Below are positions 24,361 through 35,607 of a stretch of 64,000 nt of DNA, one piece after another. The translations under genes and the position numbers were made by a program. The notes beneath the pieces were generated by a model that did not search any database, was not told the DNA's origin, and was given only the letters and a program-made list of their open reading frames with translations. Every line of letters starts with the position of its first letter. The stretch's first letter is position 1. Source of the stretch: Podospora pseudocomata (lineage: Eukaryota; Ascomycota; Sordariomycetes; Sordariales; Podosporaceae); the NCBI RefSeq assembly GCF_035222375.1, contig NC_085888.1, positions 1,488,001 to 1,552,000 of the forward strand, written 5' to 3'.

Positions 24361-24765
24361 GTTGGGGACGGGAGGGAATGGTGATCGGTGGACTGGTGGG
24401 TTGGGGTCGATGACGGGGGTGGTGGTTGATGAACTGGTTGGTGGGATTAGGTCGCTATATCATCAGTTTGTTCGTCGAGCTTGGTTGGCCTGATATTGTT
24501 GGTTTCCCCCCCCCGTCGGGGTTTGCTGTGATATTCGTTCCTGGCGTCTACGCGATGCGATGCGATTGCGCTCCCTTATCTCCAACCTTCAACTGTCCGC
24601 CAATGCGATGACGCTGCCTGCCGCCGCCGACCACAGCCACAGACTTCCACCCACCCGCCACACCACCATACCATTCACCAGCCCCACCATGTGGGCCGAG
24701 AAAGCATAGACATTTCACTCACGCTCCTAGATTTGCAAGCGTGCACAGGCCACTTTGGGAAGAGA
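24361..24765. other. Divergent spacer between the membrane-protein gene and U6
   Basis: 405 bp between the minus-strand membrane-protein ATG and the U6 TATA box. No gene fits in it. A 9-C run lies near 24507-24515. Confidence 0.4.
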
Positions 24766-24773
24766 TATATAAT
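24766..24773 (+). promoter_or_regulatory. TATA box of the U6 gene
   Basis: TATATAAT lies about 50 bp upstream of the predicted U6 5' end. RNA polymerase III U6 promoters use a TATA box, usually nearer to 30 bp upstream, so the spacing is long. Confidence 0.55.
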
Positions 24774-24820
24774 CTCGGCCACCCAGCCAGATTTTGATCG
24801 GTTTCTTCTTTTCTTTCCTC

Positions 24821-24922
24821 GCCCTTCGGGGCATTTGGTCAATTTGAAACGATACAGAGAAGATTAGCATGGCCCCTGCACTAAGGATGACACGCTACTC
24901 AAAGAGACGCTACCAATTTTTT
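24821..24922 (+). ncRNA. U6: U6 spliceosomal snRNA
   Basis: The 5' hairpin is GCCC-UUCG-GGGC (24821-24832), followed by AUUUGGUCAAUUUGAAACG. Next come the ACAGAGA box (24854-24860) that pairs with the 5' splice site, the AGC catalytic triad (24866-24868), the GGCCCCUGCACUAAGGAUGACACGC core and a run of six T (24917-24922) as Pol III terminator. The gene is uninterrupted: no mRNA-type intron as found in some yeast U6 genes. The 3' end is set by the T run. An open frame crossing this gene on the same strand is coincidental. Confidence 0.97.
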
Positions 24923-25630
24923 CACTGTCCTCTTGGCGATCAGAAGCTTGGAGATGGGGAAGAGATGTTGACGGTTTTGGTGATGGTTGTTGGCGTTGGG
25001 AGATGGTTATCGTTGATTGGAGATGGATGCTATTTACTTTTGCTGGGCTTTTGGCAATGGATGACTGATGGATGATGTTGATGACGATTGATGGGCGACT
25101 GGAAGAGCTCTTGCAGGAATGATTGTCGTTGTCAAACTTGAAGTCGCGTGTTCGATGCTGCTGGTGACCTGCAATAGCGTTCCGTCAATAACCTTGAATG
25201 TATGGTAGATGACAGGTCAAAGAGCCATTTTGCCTATCTTCATGTCGTTGTACAATTACCTGATTACTTTCATTTCTGTGGTGTGTTACCGTCATCTAGA
25301 TATCTATAAGGAAAATGACAGGACCGCCCGAACAAAAGCACCTGAACTCCATCTGGGTATCTCATCCTCGACTATTTGCCATTCCCCAAGACTCCAAACA
25401 CAAATTCTTAAGACCCCAACGGCATGCTATCAACCAAGCTCCTTTCCTGGAAAGATAACCCAAGCAGTCCATCCATTTCCAACCCCCCTCTCCTACTTTC
25501 CAAACGCACTCCTCAACACCGAATCATTCCCCACCTTGGACACCCTCCTGCTCGCCCCCTCAAGCACAATCTCCGACAGCTCATACCCCTCCTCATCGAC
25601 ATCCACCTCTGGAATCACCGGCGGACCCTC
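24923..25630. other. Intergenic region
   Basis: Between the U6 terminator and the 3' end of the MFS gene. No gene is recognised. TGATGGATGATG-like repeats occur around 25055-25090. Confidence 0.5.
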
Positions 25631-27465
25631 CTAGTCATCCTCCAGATCACCTTCAGCTCCCCTCCCCCTCCCACCAACCTTACCCTTCCTAATATCAACC
25701 CACCCCATCCCCAAAGCCGTAAAAACCGCCAACCCTCCCGCCGCAGCAGCCATGTAAAACACCTTACCTATACTCCTCGACCAAGCCTCCAACACAACAT
25801 CCAAATCCCCCTCTTTGACCACCTCCCTAAATCTCGTCGCGCCCGCTTGGAGGATCTCCCTGCTGTACGGAACTGCTTGGGATAGTTCATTTTGAAGGGT
25901 TTCCCCAAATATGGTGTTAGCTCCAGCAAGGAGGATGGAGATACCGAGGTTTTGAACAAAGACCAGGATGCACGTCCCCATTGCTATGTCCTGCGGCGGG
26001 AGGATGGCTTGGATTGCTAGGAGGGGCATCTGCATTCCCGCGCCGCGGCCGATGCCGCCGAGGATTTGGTAGAGGATGTACTGCACTGGAGGCGTGGTGG
26101 GGGAGAAGGTTGAGCAGAGACCGTTGGAGACGGCGCCGATGGAGGCGGAGAAGATGGTGTAGGGGATTACATAGCCCGTTTTTTGAACTGGTGAGGGGAG
26201 GGCGACGGTTAGCTTTGGGGAGTGGGGAGAAAGGGGAGGGGAGGGCCTTACCAAGCGGACCGACAATGACGGCTAGGATGAGCTGGCTGACGATGCTGGC
26301 CATGACGTACACGCCTGACATGATGGGGGTTGCGCCGTGGACGGCTTGGAAGTATATTGGCAAAAAGAAACTCGCGACGTAGACGATGAAGAGGAGGAAG
26401 CAGTTTGTGATGGCGCTGGTCCAGACTTGTCGTTGGGTAACGAGGGAGAGTGGGACGAGGGCTACGTCGCCGAGGTACCAGTCCCAGATGAGGAAGACTA
26501 TCGTCGTTGCGCCAGCTCCGGAGAAGAGGCCGATGATGATGGGGGAGTTCCATGGGTATTTGTCACCGCCCCATGACAGCGCTAGCATCAGCTGGACAGC
26601 TGCGGGTGCTAGCAGTGCGAATCCGAGGAGGTCGAGCTCGATGTAGATGCGACGAAGGACGTCCATGGCGCGCCGTTTCTGGAAGGCGTCTGGGATGTGG
26701 ACAAAGGAGAGCGCAACGATGACGAGAGCGCCGATTGGGAGGTTGATGTAGAAGCACCAGCGCCAGGAAACGTAAGAGGTAAAGGCTCCACCAACGAGGG
26801 GACCAGCAATGATGCCAAGCTGCGAGAAGCCCATCATGATTCCGGTGTATGTTGGCCGCCGACTCATGGGTACTGATGTTCCGAGGATGGTGAGAGCTCC
26901 GTTGATGAGGCCCGCCCCCCCGATCCCGGCGATAGCGCGACCAGTGATGAGCATCCAGGAGGCGACTGAGGCGCCGCAGATTGCAGAACCAATCTCGAAG
27001 ATCGCGAAGAAGGTGATGAAGGTCCATTGGGTGCTGAACTTCTGGTAAATCTTGCCTGTGAGGGGTTGGAGGGCGGCGCTGGCGAGTTGGTAGATGGCGG
27101 CATACCATCCGACGTCTTCGAGGGATTCGAACTCATCCGTAATGCGAGGTATCTGTTTCCGACAGATTAGCGACCTGTATCTTGGAGAAAAGGGGCGCTT
27201 TGATAGCGGTACTCACTGCAGTGGCGAGGATGGAGGTATCAAGCATCATCAAAAAGACAACGACTGTGACAGAGGCCAGCAAGGCGGCCAGCTTGAATCC
27301 TTCGACATTTTCGGGCTCGGTAGTCTTGGGCACGGTGAACTCATTCGAGGGACTTGGCTGACTTGAGGGGCCATCGCTTCTTGTCGCAGCTCTTGAAGGC
27401 CCGGGGAATCTATCGAGTTCTGGATCTGAAGGCAGACGGCGATGGGAAAGCGACCTTCTCTCCAT
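25631..27465 (-). CDS. MFS exporter, DHA2 (14-TM) drug/toxin antiporter type, 568 aa
   Basis: Exons on the minus strand are 27465-27217, 27152-26252 and 26187-25631; both introns are 64 nt, with branch sites GCTAATC and GCTAACC. A polar N-terminus of about 60 residues precedes the first helix (KLAALLASVTVVVFLMMLDTSILATA). Then come IPRITDEFESLEDVGWYAAIYQLASAALQPLTGKIYQKF and the antiporter motif C region MGFSQLGIIAGPLVGGAFTSYVSWRWCFYINLP, which place it among 14-helix drug:H+ antiporters of the plasma membrane. The C-terminus is acidic and Gly-rich. It is divergently transcribed from a Zn(II)2Cys6 factor across 1.1 kb, a layout common where the factor controls the exporter. Substrate is unknown. 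No biosynthetic genes lie next to it. Confidence 0.93.
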
Positions 27466-28585
27466 CGCAGTGGCGGCGATTCACACGAGCAGGAGTGGTA
27501 GGATGATGATGATGCTGTTGTTGTCAGTCGTCTTTACATGGAGGCTTACCAAGTTCGGGCAAAAATACATTTGTCGTATTTGAAGCCAAGTCAAAAAGTG
27601 CATCGAGAAAGTCGACTAGGTCGAAAGGGCAGTTGTTGTACTGAGGACTGTTAAGTAACAACTCAACCAGTCGCGTCTACAGAGACATAGATCCATATCA
27701 CTCGCCGACGGAGGTGCCATTGCCACTACTGTAGGGCGGTAGGTCACCTGGGCTGGAGCAGGGCGGAATCGCCGTTATTTTCGGCCTTCAGTGTAAGGGC
27801 CGCAGCGCCAGTTGCTCCTTCCACTTTTGCTTAACGCGTGGGCCATGGGCTTCAACACGAAACTTCATCGCATGTAGCAACGTGCGTAGTGGTCGATCAT
27901 TTAGCCCTACAACACCACATGGAGTGCTTGTACGCATCCATGGATGACGCCTTTCTTTAGCAAGTAAGCGTGAGGGTCATCGCAACGACAAGCCAACCAC
28001 TGAGAATCCACAGCACATTGGTTCTCTTTCGCTGATTCGAACCACACAGGAGCAACAGGACATACGGCGGTCGAATTTATCGCATCACATCAAGTATCTC
28101 ATCCTACAACAACCTGGCAGCAATTCGACCGGAACCAAGAGTGTCGTCAAAAGTGGAGATCAACAACATAAACCCTAACCCTGCCAATGCCACTCCGTTC
28201 CGGGCGATCCGGAATGGAAGCTTCGGCTCCACAGGCATGTGGAGCGGAGTTCGGACAAATCGAGATTTCCCGACTTCCGAGCTCACCGGGCAAGTTTGCA
28301 TCGAGATCCCATTCATTCAACATGGCCACGAATCCTCCTCCAATGCGCTCCGATACCACCCATTCCGGCTGCTAAATCCATTGTCACTCTTTTACTCTCC
28401 TTCCCTCAACGTTGCTAGTTTTCCTCGTTCAGATTGGCGCTCTCTCTCAACCGTGTGGGATATCGGAAACCGGTATTCCGGCCGAAACCGTGCCCGTCTC
28501 CTTTCTCGGTTTGCGTGCCCCTTTTTGAGCAGCCAACGTCTTGAACGTTCAACCCTAACCCTTCCGAGAGTGTTCCTCCAACATC
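27466..28585. promoter_or_regulatory. Shared promoter region of MFS exporter and Zn(II)2Cys6 factor
   Basis: 1120 bp between divergent starts. Telomere-like telobox words occur twice on the regulator side: AACCCTAACCC near 28171-28182 and AACCCTAACCC near 28551-28562. No third gene is supported. Confidence 0.5.
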
Positions 28586-31076
28586 ATGGAGACAACATCG
28601 TCCTCCTCAACGACGACAACTAACGGCTCGGTCGATGGGATGCCGGCCCCGTACGGGAGGGCTTGCACAAACTGTGCGAGGGCGAAGTGCAGGTGTATCT
28701 ACCGGACCGGCGGTGCCGACTGTGAGAGGTAGGCCAACACCGTTTTCACTCTAATAATGGCCGAGAGGATTTTCGGCCGAGTTGTGATGGCTCAACTGCC
28801 TCCTACTGTTTATTCAACGTCTTCTGCTTGTACTCTTTCAATGCTATAAACATACGACCGTTGGACAGACAGGAACGGGATTGGTCATCTGCTCAGAACA
28901 GCCTGAAACCGCCGTGCCGGGACGGATCAAGTCCCCACCTAGGTGTGCATGATGGTATGCGGTTGCCCGCATTTCCCCACGGCGCCTATCCCGTCCCAGG
29001 TTGGCGGCTCCGTGTCCCGGAGCACCGGGTCCGGGTTACAGATCCGGACGAGGCTCAACTCCGCCGTTGGCTTCGGTGATCGTCGTTCCACTTGCAATTC
29101 CCCATGGGGTCCCCTCTATTTCGTTGACACATTGCTCCATCCATTGCTTGGACGCTGACATGGAACCAGATGTCATCGGTTACGGAAAGAATGCATCCCA
29201 TCGGTCTCGGTCAGGAAGAGAAATGGCAAGCGTACCCATGTCTCCCGTGCCGCCCAGCTTGAGGCTAAGCTAGAGGACCTTGTATCTCTTCTCCGTCACC
29301 AGGCCGGACCGGGTGGCACGGCTCCTTCTCCAGGTGAGCCGTCTGTTGCTTCTAGCACACCGGCACCAAGTGCTCGTTCGGCGGCCAGTGTTGCGGGTGA
29401 TCATTCACCACATCCGGTGCCAGTTGCTGTTTTGCCTCCCCAGCTACCAGATTGTCATCCGGCTCATGGAAAAGGCCGTCCAACGCCTGTCGCTCGCGGT
29501 ACTCTCCTTGGCAGCGTATTTGAGCCTCAAGATGTGGGACCGCGCTCACCAACCCCCCCGCCGGTCGAGCCGCCAGCCATCCCGTATTGCACCTATCAGC
29601 CAAGTCCATTCGAGGCTGCTGATGGACTGGTGACGTTCAGAAAGTATATGTTGATCTTCCTCCCATTTGTATACCTGCCATCCAACATGACGGAGGAACG
29701 GCTTCGAAAAACATATCCCTTTTTGTGGTTCAGCATCATGACTGTCACCTCCAAGAACGCGGATCGACGTCTTGTGATGAGCGAGTCAATCAAGAAGTTC
29801 ATTGCCCAGAAGATGGTCATGGAACATGAGAAGAGCTTAGACCTTCTTTTTGGCCTCTTGGTCATCATGGGCTGGTGAGATTGTTGTCTGTCTGACCTGA
29901 ATGGGCAAGGTGTTGACCCAGATGCAGGACTCATTATCACATAAAGCGGGAAAAACCCATCCTTTCACTTCTGGCATCGCTCGCAAAGTCATTAGTATTT
30001 GATCTTGGCTTGAACAAAGTTCCTAGTGAGCCGTACATTTCAGCGTGTTTGAAGACAGCCTTCCACCCTCCACCAAGAGAAAAGACAATGGAGGAACGGC
30101 GAGCCGTGCTGGCGTGTTTCCTGCTCACATCTCAGATATCTCATTCCCTAAAGAGGCTGGACGCCCTTACCTGGACGTCTCACATGGAAGAAAGCTTACA
30201 GTTCCTCACCCAGCGGCACGAGTGGGAAGGGGACGATCTTTTGGTTGCTCAGGTCAAGATTCAACTCATCGTCGAGCAGCTCAACAGGGCCACATCACAG
30301 TCAATAGACAATGCGCCACCTTCGTACTATCTTTCAGCCCTCCACACTCAGCTTACCAACGTCAAGACCCAGCTCCCCAGTCATTTGCAACAAAACGGTA
30401 CAGTCTACTCCCCTCGTCTCTCTCTTCATTTAGGACTGCAAATGCGAATAATACCATGGCAGACACAATCCTCAGCCACATCTCCTACACCGAGCTCGCC
30501 ATCCACGAAGCCGCCGTTGCCAAGCCCCGTATCTCCCCAACCACCACCGTCCCCGACCTCCAGCGCTACGCCGCCATGGAGGCCTGCCTCAACGCCATCA
30601 AAGACTGGTTCGACCGCCACTTCTCCATCCCGTCATATGTCTACATCGGCATGACGTTCAGCTACTGGTGCCACATGGCCCACTGCCTCCTCTCCCTCTA
30701 CCGGCTCTCCGTCCTCGACGACCCCGCCTGGGACCGCCGCGCCGTCCGCAACAAGCTCGACCTGCTACGGATCTGCGACCAGCTCAAGCTAGGCTTTGAG
30801 GAGCTCTCCGCCAAAAGAAGGCTAGACTCGGGCCCGACGATCGAGGAGGATGGGTTCACCAAGTTTAACATGATGCTGCGGACGATGAAGAGCGGGTGGG
30901 TGGCGGAGCTGGCGGCGATTGACGGGGTGGATCTGAGCGGCGGGGGGCATCATTCGAGCTCGGTGGAACAGTACCTGGATGCGGGGAACGCGAATGAGCT
31001 GAACTTGCCGTTGTTTCATGCCGAGGATCCGGAGGCGTGGATGGCGGGGTTGTTTGATATGAATTGGGATCCTTGA
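28586..31076 (+). CDS. Zn(II)2Cys6 fungal transcription factor, 643 aa
   Basis: Exons are 28586-28728, 29170-29874, 29928-30397 and 30463-31076 (1932 nt). A Ser/Thr-rich lead precedes the zinc cluster C27-x2-C30-x6-C37-x8-C46-x2-C49-x6-C56 (CTNCARAKC ... CERCHRLRKEC). This is followed by a basic linker (VRKRNGKRTHVSRAAQ) and a short coiled coil (LEAKLEDLVSLLRHQ). The C-terminal part has the regulatory-domain features GWTHYHIKREKPILSLLASLAKSLVFDLGLNK and ERRAVLACFLLTSQIS. The first intron is 441 nt, far longer than others here, and splits the zinc cluster between C46-E-R and C49; only the acceptor before TGTCATCGG restores the spacing. The last acceptor was chosen at CAG 30460-30462, because the nearer TTAG at about 30433 breaks the frame. 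Nuclear regulator; target inferred to include the adjacent exporter. Confidence 0.9.
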
Positions 31077-31178
31077 GCTTGCTCGGCAGCATCGTATTGA
31101 CATCACCGGACAACTGATCACGGCAACTAGAACGAGGACAACTTTTATTTACGCGACTGTTCTGTTGTTACAAAGGTT

Positions 31179-32641
31179 CTATACAGGGTTTCTCCTTAGG
31201 GGAGAGAGAGGGGGTGAGATCAGAGCCACGGCTGTGGGCATTGCTGGTACTGGTGGTGGTGGTGCTGCCCATTCTTGCCTTGCTTCCCCTTCATACTGCG
31301 GCTGTGAGGCGCTGAAACTCATCGCTCTCGACTTGATGCCCCCGGGTATCATGAAGTTGGGTAGATTCGGGCTCGCAACATTTTCTGGGCCCTGTGGTGG
31401 TCGGGATGGCTGTGATGGGTGCGGCGGATAATATGGTGATGCCTGTGAGGCCATACCGAGCGACTGCCGGTGGGGCGTCAGGGGCGACACCGGGAGGATC
31501 GGGTGCCCTGGGGAAGGATAAGCTGTGAAGGCGCTTACTGGGCGGTAGGGCACGCCGTTTGCGCCGAGGTCACCGCCTTGAGAGGAGGGGATGTACTGCT
31601 GCTGCTGCTGCTGTTGGTAGTATCCCTGATTCGGGGCATAAGCAAACTGCTGCTGGGGTTGGCCGGGTGAAGTCTGGGCAAAGGCAATGTGTTGCTGCTG
31701 CTGCTGCTCTTGACCCGGCGATCCTACCATCGCAAACTTCTGTTGTTCTTGTGTTGGTAGGGGGGGTAGGTAAGCCCCATACTGCTGCTGCCCTTCCCGT
31801 TGGTACCCCCCATACTGCCCCTGCCCCTGCCCCCCCGGACTCCCACCCACCGCTACGCCAACCTGCGACGGAGAGAAACTCGACTGCCTCCTCGCGCCCG
31901 CGGCAGCGAATGCGTACTCGTCTTTGTGAAAGAAGGGGTCATCGTTTGTGACAGAACCGTTCCTACTGCTGAGATCACCTGGAAGGGTCGGTTCAGGGTA
32001 TTGCTGCGGCTTGGTATTGTCAACCATGTTCATCGTGTCAGGGTAATCAGCCGTGACGACTGCACCGCGGATCCCGCCTTTTTTCTTGCGCCAGAGGAGG
32101 AAGATGATGAGGGCGATGAGAGCGACGGCTGCGACTGCCCCGGCTGCTATCCCGGCTGCTGTGCCGGGGGATAGACCGCTTCCCTCTTCTGAAGGGGGAA
32201 GGGGTGGTTCGGCTGCGGAGGGGGAGGCGCTGGCGGCGGGGGAGGTAGTTTCTGTTGCGCTGAGTGTTGTGGAGGTTTCTACCGCGCTGGTGGTTGTTTG
32301 AGTGTCATCGGTTTTTGTCGTATCGTCATCTTCGGTTCTGGAGGAAGGGGATGGGGTTCGGGAGGACAGGCGGGTGGTGATGGTGGTGCGGGCTGTTATT
32401 ATGGTCGTTCTTCGCGGGGGTTCTGGTTCTTGGTCTTGTCGGGGAGACAGGTGGTGGATGGGTTCGTGGGGGAGGTTGCTTGGTGGGATAGCGGGCTGGG
32501 GTTGTTAGCTGATGAATGCCATGAGCGTCGGATCACACGAAGACTTACATTCAGCGCCCTCCCCCTCACCACCGTCGCTACTACATCAACTTGTGCTATC
32601 ACGCCCACAGTAACCGAGAGTAGCAATCGACCGGTCTTCAT
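31179..32641 (-). CDS. Single-pass Ser/Thr-rich surface protein with Gln-rich tail, wall-sensor-like, 469 aa
   Basis: Exons on the minus strand are 32641-32549 and 32495-31179; the intron is 53 nt, phase 0, branch GCTAAC. The N-terminus (MKTGRLLLSVTVGVIAQVDVVA) is a probable signal peptide or signal anchor. Residues about 55-130 are very Ser/Thr-rich, suited to O-mannosylation. A membrane helix (AAGIAAGAVAAVALIALIIFLLW) is followed by the stop-transfer RKKKGG. The cytosolic tail of about 290 residues is rich in Gln, Pro and Tyr, with poly-Gln runs from CAG repeats near 31600-31720. This architecture is that of Mid2/Wsc-like cell-wall stress sensors. No WSC cysteine domain is present, so the functional call is inference from layout. 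The 3' end lies only 102 bp from the convergent regulator gene. Confidence 0.62.
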
Positions 32642-33808
32642 TTGCTGCCTGCTGCGACTGCGGTTGCTTTTCGATGGAGATCCTCAGTTATGTTGCATTC
32701 TCTCCCAGAAGTGTGTTGTATATCGCTTGCTAGCTGCTCCCGTCGTCAAACTGTTCGTCAAGAGTGAGAAAGCAAAAAGAGGGGGACAAGAACATCCATG
32801 TGAACACGGGCTCGGACTTGGGGGGGCCATGTATCACTTATAAAAGGTGGCTTTGTATACAAGTCTTGGAAATCCTTCCCGTCCCCGTGTGGATGGATGT
32901 TTTGGGTTATTATGCGAACTTTTGGTCTGGTATCAGATGTGAGGTTGTCGGGTTTGGCCACCGAAGGAGGCGGGCACCTTGGAGCAATGGGATTTTTCGG
33001 CATCAGCTTTCTGTTAAGCTTACATTTGATCCTGGTCTTAGGAATAGGCAAGGGGGAACGGATATGTACAGTAGATCCCGTCACTCAAAACAAGCTGTGG
33101 TCAATTTGCGGTCGTCGTCTGGGCGGGCTGGAAGGAAAAATAGAATGGTTTTGTGGAGTCCGAGAAAGCGACCAATGGAAAATTCCGAGGGAGAGAAGCA
33201 AACATTGGTGTTGCTGGTGGTGGAGGACTTTGCAGGACCAACTCAACTCCTTGGCCGAAGGGACGGGTGGTTTGTTGTTGGTTTGGGGGCCGGGCTTGGA
33301 CCGTGCCCGGCCGGTCGGGTCGGTCGGTGGTGGGGCCGGATGTGAGATGTGAGGGGTTGTTGGTGCTCGCTTAGGGTGTCATTGGGAAAGATGAAAAGTT
33401 TGAGATCTCTCGCGATTGGACTGTCGAGTATAAATATGGGAAAATGTTTGCATTTTTGGGATGTTGGAAGGCGAGAAGGTGAGGTGGGTGGAGGATGTGA
33501 GCAGTGTCACACATAACCCTAACTGCAAACTGGAGCTAATGTACACTTCACGGGAGGGTAGAAAATGGGGAAAATGGTTTCCACAAAGTTTATTCACTTC
33601 AAAAGACAAAGCGTGTCAAAAGGAAAGTAGTTGTGTTATTCTCATGATTGTGTCCCCATCATAACCCTAACCGACTAACAGACCGACCGACCCAAGATAT
33701 CCTATGCCATGCTGGCAACAAAGTGTGTTGATTGAAGAGAGTGTGAAAAAGGGGTATCGCGCAAAATTTGTGTTGTGTGTGTGTGTTGTGTGCGAGTGAG
33801 GGAATGAC
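32642..33808. other. Intergenic region
   Basis: Upstream of the sensor-like gene and downstream of the metallothionein. Open frames of up to 193 codons here lack motifs. Telobox-like AACCCTAAC occurs at about 33516 and 33663. Confidence 0.5.
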
Positions 33809-33961
33809 TTATTTGCATCCAGAGCAGGAGCCTATAGGTGAGTTGTTAATAATGTGAAAGACAGGAGAGGAGAGGTCGTTCGTGATGGGGTGGGGTGACA
33901 TACAGTCAGAGCCGCAAGAGCAGCTAGAGGCGGAGCCGGAGCAGTTGCAAGAGCCACCCAT
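33809..33961 (-). CDS. cmt: Copper-metallothionein, 26 aa, spliced
   Basis: Exons on the minus strand are 33961-33904 and 33831-33809, with a 72-nt intron (GTATGT donor, TTAAC branch, CTATAG acceptor) that splits a Cys codon. The protein starts MGGSCNCSGSASSCSCG and ends SCSGCK. Its seven cysteines sit almost wholly in C-x-C steps, and there are no aromatic or bulky residues. Length and cysteine order match the Neurospora copper-metallothionein, whose gene also encodes a 26-residue product. It sequesters Cu(I) in the cytosol. The promoter has a TATA box and a long A/C-rich leader ending ACTATCAAA before the ATG. Known family members are induced by copper; no metal-response element was identified here. 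It would be missed by length-limited gene callers. Confidence 0.93.
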   Translation of the reverse strand: MGGSCNCSGSASSCSCGSDCMSPHPITNDLSSPVFHIINNSPIGSCSGCK

Positions 33962-34081
33962 TTTGATAGTTGTTTGGGGTTTGTTGGTTAAGAGTTGATT
34001 GTTGGTTTTGTATTGATGAGTGTGAGATGATTGGAAGCTGATGGTGGAATAACAGGGAGAAATGAGGGGAGATCAAGCGGG

Positions 34082-34089
34082 TATTTATA
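34082..34089 (-). promoter_or_regulatory. TATA box of the metallothionein gene
   Basis: TATAAATA on the minus strand, 121-128 bp upstream of the metallothionein ATG; the space between is CA-rich leader without ATG. Confidence 0.65.
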
Positions 34090-35607
34090 CACCGAGATCT
34101 GGCGGATTGGGGGACAAGAGAAAGAGGCAGGCACGCAGGCAACACAGCAGATACGATGGCAAAAAAAAAACCGGATGCCACCTAATGCGTGGTTTGTGCC
34201 GGTTCTGCGGATCATGGCGTGCGTCTTTTGTGCGGGATGCAGCTGTTTGGGGAGCGCTAGAGACGTGGTCCACCCCCTTGGCAACCTAGATTTGTTGGTG
34301 ACCAGACCACCAGGCGTCAGATGGGCAGAGTGCTATTGGATGACCATGACAAATTGGAACGGGAATTGATTAAGGCAAAGAAGATAGGTAGATACTGAGA
34401 ATGGAATGTTGAGGCGAGCTCTGGCGTTGGACGTTGGCGTTGAGGTCACCGTCTAACTGTTAGAAATTGCTGTGTGATATGGCCGCTCGCCCTAACAGCG
34501 GGGTACGGCAGATCACAATGTTCCTGGGGCAGACTACAACGCTTGTCTTCCGAACGGGTTATTTACCGATTCCAAACTAACACCGGGACTGGGTGAACGA
34601 ATAGCGAACCATTACCAGACCCTGAAAATGAAAGATTCTAGGCTTTCTCAACCTCTCACGCATGGACCCTTTGACGTACACTTGTAAGTTGAAAGTGCGG
34701 GGTCACTGTGCCACGGTCCACCAGGGCCGATCAGCTGCGTCATCCCCCACCAAAAGTGACCCCTGTCTGCGATATTTGTGCGTGAACTTCATCCAGTCAA
34801 CGCCAGTCATCCCACCGCTAGTGTCTCTGGGGTGAGTAGCCAAAGGAGATGGTGATTCAGCTGATCGAGCGTTTTCAAGAGGTTTCCGCGGGGTCACGGC
34901 CTTACGCGCGCCAATCATTCACTCATTCACGGCGGCGAACGCCGTCATGGTTCGGGTCCCCCCACGACGCTGTGGTACGTGCGGGAGGTCCACAATGCCG
35001 CAAACCGCCGGGGGTGGGTCGTCCGTTCCGATTCGGTCGCCACCGGTTTCCATTCGTCATGGTTCCGGCACCTTTCGGGGTCGGAATGTTAAACTGATGG
35101 CCGTTCATGCCGCGGCACACGAACTGTCATTGGACCCAAGTCAGGAAGGCCGAGCGCCGTGTCGGATCCATGGCCATGTCACAGATCCATCTGATTTTCG
35201 AGGTGGTCAAGGCCGCCCAAAACTTCAAATGGCACCAGAAGAGACGCTGACGAGTAAATAGATTCAGTGCAGCTATAGAAGCTATTCCAAAATGGCGGTT
35301 CCTTCAAATCTGGTTTAAAGAAACAACCAGAATCACCACGGTCACTGCTGGTGAGTGTCATTTCCAGGCACAGGAGTTCTTGCATCGTACGTTTGCTCGT
35401 GCTTCCAGGGGTGTTGAAACTGCCCCTGAATCGCTTCAAGCTCCCATCGAACGATATGCTTCTGCCACATTGCCATCGCCCAGTGAGCCATCAAGCTCAT
35501 CCTGAAGCCCCCAATCATAAATAACAGCAACTATCTACTATTTCCGTCTTTTCAGGTTTGAACTCACATCGCTCAATTTCCACATTAAATCTTCCATTGC
35601 CGTGAAC
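34090..35607. other. Intergenic region
   Basis: 1.5 kb between the metallothionein promoter and the Arg-Pro-Ser protein gene. No gene is supported. Confidence 0.5.

Noticed and set aside
24869-25075. 68-codon open frame on the plus strand
   Set aside because: It lies across the U6 snRNA gene and has no protein features.
28025-28060. tRNA B-box-like GGTTCGAATC on the minus strand
   Set aside because: No A box or cloverleaf can be formed at the right distance upstream.
28851-28930. Possible 5S rRNA gene (ACATACGACC start, CTGCTCAG inside)
   Set aside because: After the first ten bases the match is poor, the internal control regions are absent and there is no T-run terminator. It lies inside an intron that the coding frame requires.
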